A stretch of 32,312 nt of DNA from Acidimicrobiaceae bacterium (GCA_027306925.1 DAHUXW010000083.1:75609-107920); one strand, 5' to 3'. Shown: positions 23,262-30,862, counted from the stretch's first letter. Made by a program: numbers and translations. The notes: a model not told the origin generated them from the sequence alone.

Positions 23262-24275
23262 TCAGTTCGCGGTGGCACGGGCGGGGTCAGGCACCTCGCG
23301 TCGGTGCCCGCTGACCGATCTCGTGCCCGAGCCGACACCCAGCCAGCGACCGAAGAGCTCGCAAGCGAAGGACTGCCAGGGTTGGCGGACACGGGAGGTG
23401 AGCTCGTCGAACGCGAGCGCGGTGGCGGGGTCGGAACCGCGCCCGCCCGCGAGCACGCGCTCGTGGAACGCGAGGATCTCCTCGTCGTCCTCGGGCGCGA
23501 CGCACCCGACGGGTAGCACGGGGGCGATGGGGGACGCTCCGGTGACGAATCGGTCGACGTCTCGCCGGTACTCGCGAAGCAGGCTGGTGGCGCCGTACTC
23601 GGGGTGACCTTGACATAGGAGCACTTCGCACCCGCCGATCCGTCGCCCGACGACGCCCCAGCCGACATCGGGCGACGCGACCAGCACGTCGTAGCCGGCG
23701 TCACGGACCTTGTCCGTCGGCACGTCGTTCAGCCGGGAGTGCGGGAGGCGCACCGTCCCTGGCAACCCGGCGGCCAGCGGCCGCGACGTGTCGACGGACT
23801 GCTCGAAGACGCCGGTGCGCTTCGATTCGAGACGGACGCGTGCGACGTCGTCCAGCGCGAGCAGCGCCGCATGCGCGGCCAAGCACGAGAGCACGAGCGA
23901 GCCGGTTCCGGCGACGGCCCACTCGATGACCTCCACGAGGTCGCTCCAGTACGCCTCGTCCTCGAGCCGTGCGGTCACCGGCTCGGCTCCCGTGACGATG
24001 ACGGCGTCCGGGCGCGATCCGAGCAGGTCGTCGACGGTGAAGAACGCCCGCTCGACGTGCGCCGCAGCAGGCGCGGCGCGGCGGACGCTCGGGAGGGAGT
24101 ACTCGCGGAGCTCGACGGCGACCGGTGCGCGGACGCCCTCGAGCACCGCCACGAACTGGCGCTTCGTCTGTGCGAGCGCGCCGTCCGGCATGTTGTTCAC
24201 GAGTGCGCAGGTGAGCACCCCGTCCCGACTCGCACCGGGGATCTCGTCACCTGGCCGGCGGACGAGGACGTCCAC
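23262..24275 (-). CDS. metA: MetA-family homoserine O-acyltransferase
   Basis: A 337-residue class I glutamine-amidotransferase-like acyltransferase. Motifs of the MetA family are ALVNNMPDGALAQTKRQF (24-41), the nucleophile Cys131 in LVLSCLAAHAALL, LPHSRLNDVP (177-186), and His224 with Glu226 in CQGHPEYGATS. The family acylates homoserine with acetyl- or succinyl-CoA; the acyl specificity is not assigned here. GTG 24275 directly abuts the TAG of the second ATP-grasp gene, and the MetY-type gene follows after 11 bases. Ligase, acyltransferase and gamma-replacement enzyme therefore form one transcript. The sequence is shorter and more divergent around the Cys than the enterobacterial enzyme, so the exact substrate may differ. 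Confidence 0.87.
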   Translation of the reverse strand: MDVLVRRPGDEIPGASRDGVLTCALVNNMPDGALAQTKRQFVAVLEGVRAPVAVELREYSLPSVRRAAPAAAHVERAFFTVDDLLGSRPDAVIVTGAEPVTARLEDEAYWSDLVEVIEWAVAGTGSLVLSCLAAHAALLALDDVARVRLESKRTGVFEQSVDTSRPLAAGLPGTVRLPHSRLNDVPTDKVRDAGYDVLVASPDVGWGVVGRRIGGCEVLLCQGHPEYGATSLLREYRRDVDRFVTGASPIAPVLPVGCVAPEDDEEILAFHERVLAGGRGSDPATALAFDELTSRVRQPWQSFACELFGRWLGVGSGTRSVSGHRREVPDPARATAN

Positions 24276-25550
24276 CTAGCCGGCGATCTCCGCGTACGTG
24301 ACCGTCACCCGCTCCCGCAGAAGTCTGTCCACCTCGAGGAGCTCGGCGTGGTCGCGTGCAGACCCGATCACCGCGAGGACGTGGTTGCGGGATCCGTCCC
24401 GCCAGTCGAGACCGGCGCCCGGTGGCTGGTGAATGCTCACGGCGTCCACTCCTGGAAGATCGGTGATCGCGTCGATCCCGACGATGTCTCGTATTACGGC
24501 GGACACGGCCGGCGGTTGGAGGAACAAGCGGAAGCCGGTGCGTGTCGTCAGGACCGGGCCGTCGACCCGCACCTCCTGGCCGAGGGCGACACGAAGCGTC
24601 AGCTCGAGGATCGAGAGACCCGCCGCGCGTGCGAGCATCTCGTGGACTCCACCGCCTAGGCGCCCGTTCACCTCGATGACGCGCGGACCGTCCGCTGTGA
24701 ACTTCACTTCCGTGTGCAGGCACCCGTCGGTGACGCCGAGTGCCGCGATCGCGGCCGTCACGAGCTCCAGGATCTGCTCCTGTTCGCCAGGTTCGACAGC
24801 CGCCGGTATGAAGAAGCCGGTCTCCCGGAAGTTCTCCGCCAGGGGGAAACGGCCGGTGAGCGCGAGATGGCTCACGGCGCCGTTCGACACGATGCTCTCG
24901 ACGGAGAGGTAGTCGGCGAAGGGCAGAGGGCTCCGGCTCGGATCGCCGGCGAGGTACTCCTCGAGCACCATGACCTCGCGTGTGTCCCCGAGTGCGTCGA
25001 GCAGCGCGCAGGCATGGTCGAGGTCGTGCGCGAGAAATGTGTGACGGCTGCCCTGTGCGGAACGCGGCTTCAATATCGCCGGCCAGACGAGCGCCTCGGG
25101 GACCTCCGCGAGCGCGGAGCGCGCCGGTCCGGACGGCACGACGACACACGTCGGCACCTCGACGCCTGCCCCGCCGAGCACCTCGCGCTGGAGCGCCTTG
25201 TCCACCAGCGCCGCCGCCGTGCCCGGCCGATGGAAGGGAAGGCCGAGCTGGTCTGCGAGGTTCGCGAGCGCGACCATGCCCGCGTCGAGGTAGGTGACGA
25301 TCCCGCGAGGAGAGTGAGGAGCGCACGCACGTCCGATCGCGCCCGGATCCCGTCCCGACACGTCGACCACGACCCCGAAGCGGCGCAGGAGCGCCTCCAT
25401 CTCAGCCATCTCGGGAAGCCCGAGGTCGACGAGCCAGAGGAGATCGCAAATGCCGGTGGCAGCCTCCACGACGTCCATCACGGGCGTGCAACGCGGTCCG
25501 TAGCCGACGGCGACGATCGGCAATGTGGACGCCGCGTCCTTCTCGCTCAC
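24276..25550 (-). CDS. ATP-grasp ligase (copy 2)
   Basis: A 424-residue ATP-grasp protein. I choose GTG 25550 so that the conserved PIVAVGYGPRCTPVMDVVEA begins within the first 15 residues; the frame upstream is not family-like. It carries ALVDKALQREVLGGAGVEVP, the ATP lysine in WPAILKPRSAQGSRH, VMVLEEYLAG, FADYLSVESIVSNG, and the Mg-site block CLHTEVKFTADGPRVIEVNGRLGGG (near 278-302). Blocks from FAxYLSVESIV to the Mg site match copy 1 at 18728-20011 almost residue for residue. It heads the minus-strand operon that continues into metA- and metY-type genes. It probably forms an amide between a carboxylate and an amino acid, perhaps the homoserine-derived one made by its operon partners. Confidence 0.88.
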   Translation of the reverse strand: MSEKDAASTLPIVAVGYGPRCTPVMDVVEAATGICDLLWLVDLGLPEMAEMEALLRRFGVVVDVSGRDPGAIGRACAPHSPRGIVTYLDAGMVALANLADQLGLPFHRPGTAAALVDKALQREVLGGAGVEVPTCVVVPSGPARSALAEVPEALVWPAILKPRSAQGSRHTFLAHDLDHACALLDALGDTREVMVLEEYLAGDPSRSPLPFADYLSVESIVSNGAVSHLALTGRFPLAENFRETGFFIPAAVEPGEQEQILELVTAAIAALGVTDGCLHTEVKFTADGPRVIEVNGRLGGGVHEMLARAAGLSILELTLRVALGQEVRVDGPVLTTRTGFRLFLQPPAVSAVIRDIVGIDAITDLPGVDAVSIHQPPGAGLDWRDGSRNHVLAVIGSARDHAELLEVDRLLRERVTVTYAEIAG

Positions 25551-25693
25551 CGAAGCGCCACCGTCGACATGTGCCGCATCCTCCCCACCGCCGCGCGAGA
25601 TAGTACCGTGCAACCTGTCCGCGGCCTCCTTGGGGCCGACGGGCCTGCTCGCAGGAGTGGAGCACGCTCGACGCGCCAGCGCGGCGCGCACGC
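25551..25693. promoter_or_regulatory. divergent intergenic region between ATP-grasp copy 2 and the LLM monooxygenase
   Basis: About 150 bases separate two divergent starts and should contain promoters in both directions. I see no convincing -35/-10 pair. The only clear signal is the Shine-Dalgarno of the plus-strand gene at 25694. Confidence 0.35.
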
Positions 25694-25701
25694 AGGAGGT
25701 G
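25694..25701 (+). promoter_or_regulatory. consensus Shine-Dalgarno AGGAGGTG pointing to an ATT start
   Basis: AGGAGGTG is a perfect match to the 16S rRNA tail. Its AGGAGG core ends nine bases before the ATT at 25709 but 30 bases before the first canonical in-frame start, ATG 25730, which has no site of its own. It therefore decides the start of the monooxygenase gene. Confidence 0.6.
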
Positions 25702-25708
25702 GGTCGAG

Positions 25709-26887
25709 ATTCCAGTCGAGATCATCGGCATGGTCGGGACACGGGACGCGTCCGAGATCAAGGGACCCCTCGTCGACGGTCCCGTAGTCGACTGGACCGA
25801 CGGCCCGGTGGTCGATCCTGCCTACCTCGACGCGATCGCCACGGCGCACGACCAGGGCGGCTTCAATCGAGTGCTCATCGGGTACGGTGCCGTCGGACCC
25901 GAGGGCTGGGCGATCGCGTCGCGTGTGCTGCACGCGACACGGACGCTCCGAGTGCTCGTCGCCCATCGGCCGGGCTTCGTCCAGCCGTCTGTGCTCGCGC
26001 GCATGGCCGCCACGCTGGACCAGCTCACCGGCGGTGGGCGCATCGCGATCCACTTCATCACGGGTGGCGACGAGGCCGATCAACGCCGAGAGGGCGACTT
26101 CGTCGCGCACGACGACCGATATCGGCGCACCGGCGAGCTGATGGCGCTCCTCCGGCGGATTTGGACCGCGGACGCGCCCTTCGACCACGTCGGGGAGTTC
26201 TACAGGAGCGAGGGGACCTTCAGCTCGGTGAAGCCGGTCACGCCCGGGGGCATACCGCTCTACTTCGCCGGGGCTTCCGGCCCCGCGATCGAGGTGGGTG
26301 CGGCGCAGGCGGACGTCTACGCGTTCTGGGGCGAGCCCCGCGAGGCCGTGGCGGCCCGCATGGCCACGATCAACGCGGCGGCTGCGCGCCACGGACGCGC
26401 ACCGCGCTACAGCATCTCGCTTCGCCCGATCATCGCCGACACCGAGCGTGAGGCATGGGATCGTGCCGAGTGGATCGCCCACGAGACCGCGAGGCGGATC
26501 GGGCTCGCACGCGAGCGATCCGCCCGGGACGGCCGTTACTCGGGCCTCGGGGGAGCGAGGCACGAGACCTACGCGGTTCGTCGGGACGTCGGTGGCACGA
26601 CGTCGGAGGGTCGCAAGCGCCTCATCGCGATGTCGTCGGAACGCGACGTCTTCGACGAGCGGCTCTGGATGAAGGTCGCGAACCTCACCGGCGCGGCCGG
26701 CAACTCGACCGCGCTGGTCGGCACCCCAGACCAGGTGGCGGAGGCGCTTCTCGCGTACTACGAGATCGGAGTCACGACGCTGCTGCTCCGGGGGTTCGAT
26801 CCACTCGAAGACGCCGCGGACTACGGTCGCCGGCTTCTGCCACTCGTGCGATCCGGCGCGGCCGAGGTCGACGCCCGCACGAGCTGA
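25709..26887 (+). CDS. SsuD-like LLM-class flavin-dependent monooxygenase
   Basis: A 392-residue luciferase-like monooxygenase if translated from ATT 25709, or 385 residues from ATG 25730. The in-frame residues before the ATG (PVEIIG) continue the first beta strand expected of the family, which with the ribosome binding site supports the unusual start. SsuD-type features are VLVAHRPGFVQPSVLARMAATLDQLTGGG, FITGGDEADQRREGDF, PLYFAGASGPAIEVG, VYAFWGEPREAV, GAAGNSTALVGTPDQV and LLLRGFDPLEDA. These match alkanesulfonate monooxygenase along its length. The family uses reduced FMN and O2, usually to oxidise a C-S or similar bond; the reductase is not in the window. It could desulfonate, or oxidise the pathway product. 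It ends 35 bases before a facing GT2 gene. Confidence 0.92.
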   Translation: MPVEIIGMVGTRDASEIKGPLVDGPVVDWTDGPVVDPAYLDAIATAHDQGGFNRVLIGYGAVGPEGWAIASRVLHATRTLRVLVAHRPGFVQPSVLARMAATLDQLTGGGRIAIHFITGGDEADQRREGDFVAHDDRYRRTGELMALLRRIWTADAPFDHVGEFYRSEGTFSSVKPVTPGGIPLYFAGASGPAIEVGAAQADVYAFWGEPREAVAARMATINAAAARHGRAPRYSISLRPIIADTEREAWDRAEWIAHETARRIGLARERSARDGRYSGLGGARHETYAVRRDVGGTTSEGRKRLIAMSSERDVFDERLWMKVANLTGAAGNSTALVGTPDQVAEALLAYYEIGVTTLLLRGFDPLEDAADYGRRLLPLVRSGAAEVDARTS

Positions 26888-26922
26888 GCGGCCGCTACCG
26901 GGCAACCGGGCGACCCGCCAGG

Positions 26923-27843
26923 TCAGCGTGCGTTCGAGCCCACCGCGACGGGCTCCATCTCCCGAGCGGCGCCACGCCGGTCGGGAAGCTCACGGCGCCC
27001 CGTGTCGCGGGAGCGGATGATCGTCGGCGGGAGCTCGTAGTGCGCGATGCGCCCGCGAAGGCGGACCTGCAAGACGACCTTCAGGCACTCGACGCCGTCG
27101 CGAGCCGAGATCTTCTTGCCCTCGGCCACGGACCGGCCGTGGTAGGCGCAGGGGACCTCGTACGGGCGCAGCCCCCGGCGAAGGATCTCTCCCGTGATCT
27201 CCGTGTCGAGGCCGAAGCCGCGCTGCGACAGCGACATCTCGCGGAAGAGCGGAAGCGGGACGAGCTTCAAGCAGGTGTGCATGTCGCTCATCCACGAGTT
27301 GAAGACAACGTTCGCGAACACCGTGGTCGCCTTGCTGCCCACTGCGTAGGTAAACGAGGGAAACATCGTGCGGTCACCGCGGATGCGTGCGCCGTACACG
27401 ACGCTCGCGATGCCGGACAGCACCGGTTCGACGAGAGCGGGGATGTCGTCCGCGGAGTACTCGAGGTCCGCGTCGAACACGAGAAGGTGCGTTCCGGTCG
27501 CGACCGCAGCGGCCGCGAGGATCGACGCGCCCTTGCCCAGGCACTTGGGGTTGTCGATCACCGCGAGTCGCGGGTCGTCGATGCTGCGGGCGAGGCGCAG
27601 CGTGTCGTCCGTGCTTCCGTCGTCGACCATGATGAGCTCGAGGTCGAAGTCGCCCCGCACGGCGAGCACGGCGGAGATCGCCTCGACGATCGTCCGCTCC
27701 TCGTTGTGGGCCGCCATCGCGACCGAGAGGCGCACGGCCGGCGTCCCAGAGGCCTGGGCCGCCGCGACGGTGCGCGCCCGGCGGTACGCACCCAAGCTCT
27801 CTACACGCATTTGCGTGTTTCGACGCTCGTCGACGTAGGTCAC
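26923..27843 (-). CDS. GT2 glycosyltransferase, dolichol-phosphate-mannose-synthase-like
   Basis: A 306-residue protein. GTG 27843 is chosen because GGAGG lies eight bases upstream; ATG 27810 is an alternative, and a longer form from 27996 looks like leader sequence. The GT-A domain has RLSVAMAAHNEERTIVEAI, LIMVDDGSTDDTLRLA, the GKGASILAAAAVATG segment, LLVFDADLEYSADDIP with the DxD metal site, and YGARIRGDRTMFPSFTYAVGSK. This combination is that of DPM1/polyprenyl-phosphate sugar transferases. No C-terminal membrane helices are present. It probably loads a sugar onto polyprenyl phosphate, a donor that the GT-C-like protein at 7290-9593 could use, although it is not in that operon. Confidence 0.88.
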   Translation of the reverse strand: MTYVDERRNTQMRVESLGAYRRARTVAAAQASGTPAVRLSVAMAAHNEERTIVEAISAVLAVRGDFDLELIMVDDGSTDDTLRLARSIDDPRLAVIDNPKCLGKGASILAAAAVATGTHLLVFDADLEYSADDIPALVEPVLSGIASVVYGARIRGDRTMFPSFTYAVGSKATTVFANVVFNSWMSDMHTCLKLVPLPLFREMSLSQRGFGLDTEITGEILRRGLRPYEVPCAYHGRSVAEGKKISARDGVECLKVVLQVRLRGRIAHYELPPTIIRSRDTGRRELPDRRGAAREMEPVAVGSNAR

Positions 27844-28925
27844 GGTGCTGCCCTCCAGGTCGCAAGTAGCGGGGATAGCTGCAGCTTCCGTCACGGAACG
27901 GTCACGAACTGCGGTGACGCCACTGATGTTATTGCGGCTGGACCATTTACCCATTGCCGTCCAGTCACTCAAGAAATGTGACATCGTCCCGATCATGTGA
28001 CGCTGCAGTGCACGCTCTTCGTGCCCCCTGACAGTTCACAGGATATACGCCTGCCAGCAGGCGAATCAATCACCTCGGGGCGTGCCGCACAGCTTGTGGT
28101 CTCCTCGAATACCACGCTCCGTAGGCGTATGCCCACCTACAGAGATAGTGATATGCGCCAAAAGTGAAAACGCCGACGGTGCGTGGTCCCGTCGATGAGT
28201 AGCGTGGTCGTTTGGCCGAGTTTCATCTCTGCCAGCCCGGCGAATTTTTTTTATTGCGTCTCGCATGCAGCCTGATGACGGCCACGTATGGTGGTGCCTC
28301 CACCCGCACCAGCGGTCGTGCCCCTGCTCGCTAGCGCGAGTTGCGAACACTCGTGTCGCCGTGCGCGTCGGACCAGAGCGAGGGGCAATGCTCCGGTGTT
28401 CGTGCAAGCGACGCCTGGAACTGGTGACATGCGACGCCGGCTGGGATCGTCGGTGGGTCGTCGGGCAACGTCTGGAGATGTGGGCGTCGATGCCGGGCCA
28501 CCGCTCGAGTTCGCTGGTCGAACACACCTGCCAGGCGGCGCCGTGCGCGTCACATTCCCCGCGCGCTGCGCGGCTCCGTCCACCGCTGGCACGTCGCGAG
28601 CGACCACGCACGCTCCGACTCCGTCGAGCGTCCGACACCTCGCCTCGGACGCCAGTCACGAACCCGTCACATACGCGTCGACAGACGGAGCAGGGAATGG
28701 GTGGAAGCGAGATGACCGGGGAGCGTGGGTAGGCGCCGGCTCGAATGGACCAGGACGCGAGTGGGGGATATGCCGCTCGTCCGCAGCGGACAGCACCCGC
28801 GACCGCGCGCGGCCGCGCCGTCCCGACGCTGGGGGAGGCTTGGTCCGGCCCGCTCAGTGCGCTCGCTGGCCGCCGTCGGTGTCGGAATCGTCGAGCGGAT
28901 CGAGCGCGCGGACGACGGGCGCGCG
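27844..28925. other. about 1.1 kb without a convincing gene
   Basis: The part next to the GT2 gene (27844-28260) is less GC-rich and must contain that gene's promoter. It has GTCAC/GTGAC half-sites around 27890-27919 and the 12-mer GTGACATCGTCC at 27978-27989, which recurs at 30052-30063. A run of eight T at 28245-28252 has only a 3-base potential stem before it. From 28260 to 28925 there are open frames on both strands, but they are Arg/Pro/Ser-rich with mixed third positions. The best is 28265-28732 (+), which has Cys-x-Cys and Cys-Asp motifs near its middle. I do not call a gene. Confidence 0.4.
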
Positions 28926-29066
28926 CTCGTCGTCGGTCGTCGTCTTCGTCGTGATGGTCGTCTTCGTCGTCGTCGTGACCGTCTTCTTCTTGGTCTTCGA
29001 CGTCTTCGTCTTCGTGCTGGTCTTCCAGGTCGTCGTCGTGCTCACCTGGGCCACCCGCTCCGCCAT
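28854..29066 (-). CDS. possible small Lys/Thr-rich protein
   Basis: A 70-codon frame on the same strand as, and 36 bases downstream of, the PIG-L gene. Residues 9-45 are almost only Thr and Lys, with a few Ser, Trp, Val and Ile (for example STTTTWKTSTKTKTSKTKKK). The tail is acidic (DDERAP, ALDPLDDSDTDGG). Third codon positions are nearly all G or C, as in real genes here. The tract is trinucleotide-biased, however, and the opposite strand also reads with G/C third positions, as a Val/Phe-rich frame. If expressed it would be a basic, disordered peptide, perhaps nucleic-acid or polyanion binding. GTG 29045 is another start. Low confidence. Confidence 0.3.
   Translation of the reverse strand: MAERVAQVSTTTTWKTSTKTKTSKTKKKTVTTTTKTTITTKTTTDDERAPVVRALDPLDDSDTDGGQRAH
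28927..29043. repeat. trinucleotide-biased low-complexity tract (GTC/TTC-like)
   Basis: For about 117 bases the plus strand is a near-continuous run of GTC, TTC, GTG and CTG triplets with a T at every third base. It is imperfect, so it is not a recent microsatellite. In the three minus-strand phases it reads Lys/Thr, Asp/Glu or Arg/Ser-rich. The period-3 bias is strong enough to suggest either a coding repeat or a slippage-grown tract. Confidence 0.7.
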
Positions 29067-29102
29067 CCGCGGGCGCGACGCCGGGGACCAGAGTCGCAGC
29101 TC

Positions 29103-29816
29103 CTATCGTGCATTGCGCCGCCTCTCGACGTGTGACGCAGGTCCATCCACCCGACGGGCGAGCAGCGAGCGCGCGCCGAACTCTGCTGACTCGTCGAATT
29201 CTCGACCGGGCGCCGGAGCGAGCTCCCACACGAAGCGATGCGACTCGAACGCTTCCGCGTGCCCGACACGGGCCTGCGCGCCTCGGTAGCGCGCGCTCGC
29301 AGCGACCGCGCTCAAGTCGACGAGCTCGCTCTCGTCGATCTGCGAGCGATGCGCGCCCACGAGCTCGAGCTTCGAGCCCACTCGGCCCTCGAGGTCGACG
29401 AAGACGGTCGGCGCGAACGCGAACGTCGTCGGCGTCTCGTAGCAGAGCACCTGACGGCTCCGCCGCGAGGCAGCGAGCGCAGCCGCCGCGGTCGCTCGAT
29501 GGTCCTGGTGGCCGTCGTCCGGGGCCGGGCAGTACACGACGTCGCAGGAGGCGGCGATCAGGACGGACTCGACCGTCGCCACGGCCTCTCGACCCGTCGG
29601 AACCGCGCCGTCCTCGAAGCCACCCCAGTGCAGCGCCGCCGCGAGACGCGCCGCTGCGAGCTCCTGCTCGGAGCGTCGTGGAACCGACGCGGGTCCCCGA
29701 TCGCCGGTCATGACGAGCAGGTGGATCTCGTCCCCTCGGTCGCGGTGGGCGAGCAGCGCTCCGCCGCAGCCGAGCTCGACATCGGCCGGGTGCGCCCCGA
29801 CAGCCAGAACTCGCAT
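29103..29816 (-). CDS. PIG-L / LmbE-family deacetylase with altered catalytic motif
   Basis: A 237-residue protein of the zinc-dependent N-acetylglucosaminyl deacetylase family (MshB, BshB, LmbE). The N-terminal RVLAVGAHPADVELGCGG (2-19) is the family's A-H-P-D-D-x-E motif, but with Ala11 replacing the first Asp, the general base in MshB-type enzymes. The zinc ligands remain visible: His9, Asp12, and H-x-x-H at 103-106 (GHQDH). A GAHRSQID segment near 160 is also typical. The fold assignment is solid, but deacetylase activity is doubtful unless Asp105 or another residue takes over. Substrates in the family are GlcNAc-inositol, GlcNAc-malate or antibiotic precursors. It starts at ATG 29816; no neighbours share its strand upstream within 600 bases. 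Confidence 0.87.
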   Translation of the reverse strand: MRVLAVGAHPADVELGCGGALLAHRDRGDEIHLLVMTGDRGPASVPRRSEQELAAARLAAALHWGGFEDGAVPTGREAVATVESVLIAASCDVVYCPAPDDGHQDHRATAAAALAASRRSRQVLCYETPTTFAFAPTVFVDLEGRVGSKLELVGAHRSQIDESELVDLSAVAASARYRGAQARVGHAEAFESHRFVWELAPAPGREFDESAEFGARSLLARRVDGPASHVERRRNAR

Positions 29817-30421
29817 CTCCGCGCTCTCCTGTCCTGTCCCGTATCACGACCGAGCGAGGGGTCGTCGGGCCGCTGGTCCGATTGCAGCTCTTTCGGTGCC
29901 AGCGTACCCAAAACTGTCAGCGCGTCCATAGAGAACAAACGCCCGTCGCGACCGACAAGTACATCCTTCGCGTGGCGACCGGTGAGCCTGAGGGATCATC
30001 TGTGCAGGTCACAAATCCACCGTGTCCTCGTGTGACAGTCGGCGAGTGCGCGTGACATCGTCCTGCAATTCTCTCGGAACTGTCGGTGACATCCGTGCGT
30101 CGGTCACCCTACGTGTTACGCAAGCCACCTCACGTGGCATTCGGGACCGCAGCCGGTCCGACGCGGAGGCGGAACGCTTGGTCGAGTTCACGACGCGCGG
30201 GGACATGCCAATGGCAGGGACCGCATTGCGTGAATGCCACATCACGTACAGTGAGCGGCGGAGGCGCGTCCCCCATGCGTCAACGCGTTGGCGTGGCCGG
30301 TATCTCGATGGCGTGTGACGGCGTCGGCACGGCGCGCCGCCCATCGGTCAACGCGGTGCCGTTGGCGAGCACCGGCGGGCGCCGGGGAACATCGAGCGGC
30401 ATCGCGACGTTGCACGCGCTG
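29817..30421. other. 0.6 kb between divergent genes, no gene called
   Basis: This gap lies between the divergent PIG-L and PPOX-fold genes and should hold both promoters. It contains several GTGACA/TGACAT words (around 30031, 30052 and 30088), including the 12-mer GTGACATCGTCC shared with 27978-27989. Short open frames exist on both strands (such as 30022-30318 +), but their composition is unlike the confirmed genes and no start has a ribosome binding site. I see no tRNA or clear terminator. Confidence 0.4.
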
Positions 30422-30862
30422 ATGGAGGTTTGGGAGGCGGTAGCGTTCGCGGGCTCCGTGCGCCGCTCCGTGCTCGTCACGCTCCGGCGGGACGGACGAC
30501 CGCAGCTTTCGAACGTTCTGCACGTCGTCGCCGACGACGGTTCCGTGCAGATCTCGACCTGTGCCGACCGCGCGAAGTACCGGAATCTCGTGCGCCGACC
30601 GTGGGCCGCGCTCCACGTGGCCCGAGACGACTTCCTCGCGTACGCGGTGCTCGAAGGAGACGTCACGCTCACCGCTCCGGCGTCGCGACGCGACGACGCG
30701 ATCGTCGAGGAGCTCGTCGACTACTACCGCGCCGCGGTGGGCGAGCACGACGACTGGGAAGCGTACCGGGACGCGATGGTCGCGGAGCGGCGGGCGATCG
30801 TGCACTTCCGGCCGACGTACGCGTACGGCATGCTCGCACACCAGGAGGCCCGCGACTCCTGA
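30422..30862 (+). CDS. PPOX-fold (pyridoxamine 5'-phosphate oxidase-like) protein, possibly F420-dependent
   Basis: A 146-residue split-barrel flavin/deazaflavin-binding protein. ATG 30422 begins just before the conserved region; the frame is open upstream, but that sequence is not family-like. Landmarks are SVLVTLRRDGRPQLSNVLHVVADDG (about 15-39), VQISTCADRAKYRNLVRRPWAALHVA (about 41-66), the typical strand with a phosphate-contacting Arg-Lys-x-Arg region, and a C-terminal AIVHFRPTYAYGM strand. The length and the R-A-K-Y-R-N-L-x-R-x-P-W motif fit the Rv1155/Rv2074-like actinobacterial group, several of which bind F420 and reduce small molecules or biliverdin. No substrate can be assigned. 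It faces the following gene with an 18-base gap. Confidence 0.87.
   Translation: MEVWEAVAFAGSVRRSVLVTLRRDGRPQLSNVLHVVADDGSVQISTCADRAKYRNLVRRPWAALHVARDDFLAYAVLEGDVTLTAPASRRDDAIVEELVDYYRAAVGEHDDWEAYRDAMVAERRAIVHFRPTYAYGMLAHQEARDS

Noticed and set aside
26887-26917. AGCGGCCGCT palindrome and CGGG-CGA-CCCG as a terminator
   Set aside because: The stem is only four bases and the palindrome is common in GC-rich DNA; not enough to call a site.
28245-28252. Run of eight T as an intrinsic terminator
   Set aside because: Only a 3-base stem can form before it, and no plus-strand gene ends nearby.
28265-28732. 155-codon frame with Cys-x-Cys and Cys-Asp motifs
   Set aside because: Its middle looks slightly protein-like, but the ends are Arg/Pro-rich, third positions are mixed, and no ribosome binding site or family match is recognisable.
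28925-29050. Asp/Glu/His-rich reading of the trinucleotide tract
   Set aside because: It would use GAA for glutamate almost always, unlike the GAG preference of real genes in this window.
28066-29847. Very long open frame on the minus strand
   Set aside because: It overlaps the well-supported PIG-L gene in another frame and is Arg/Gly/Ser-rich throughout, as expected of a GC-driven open frame without function.
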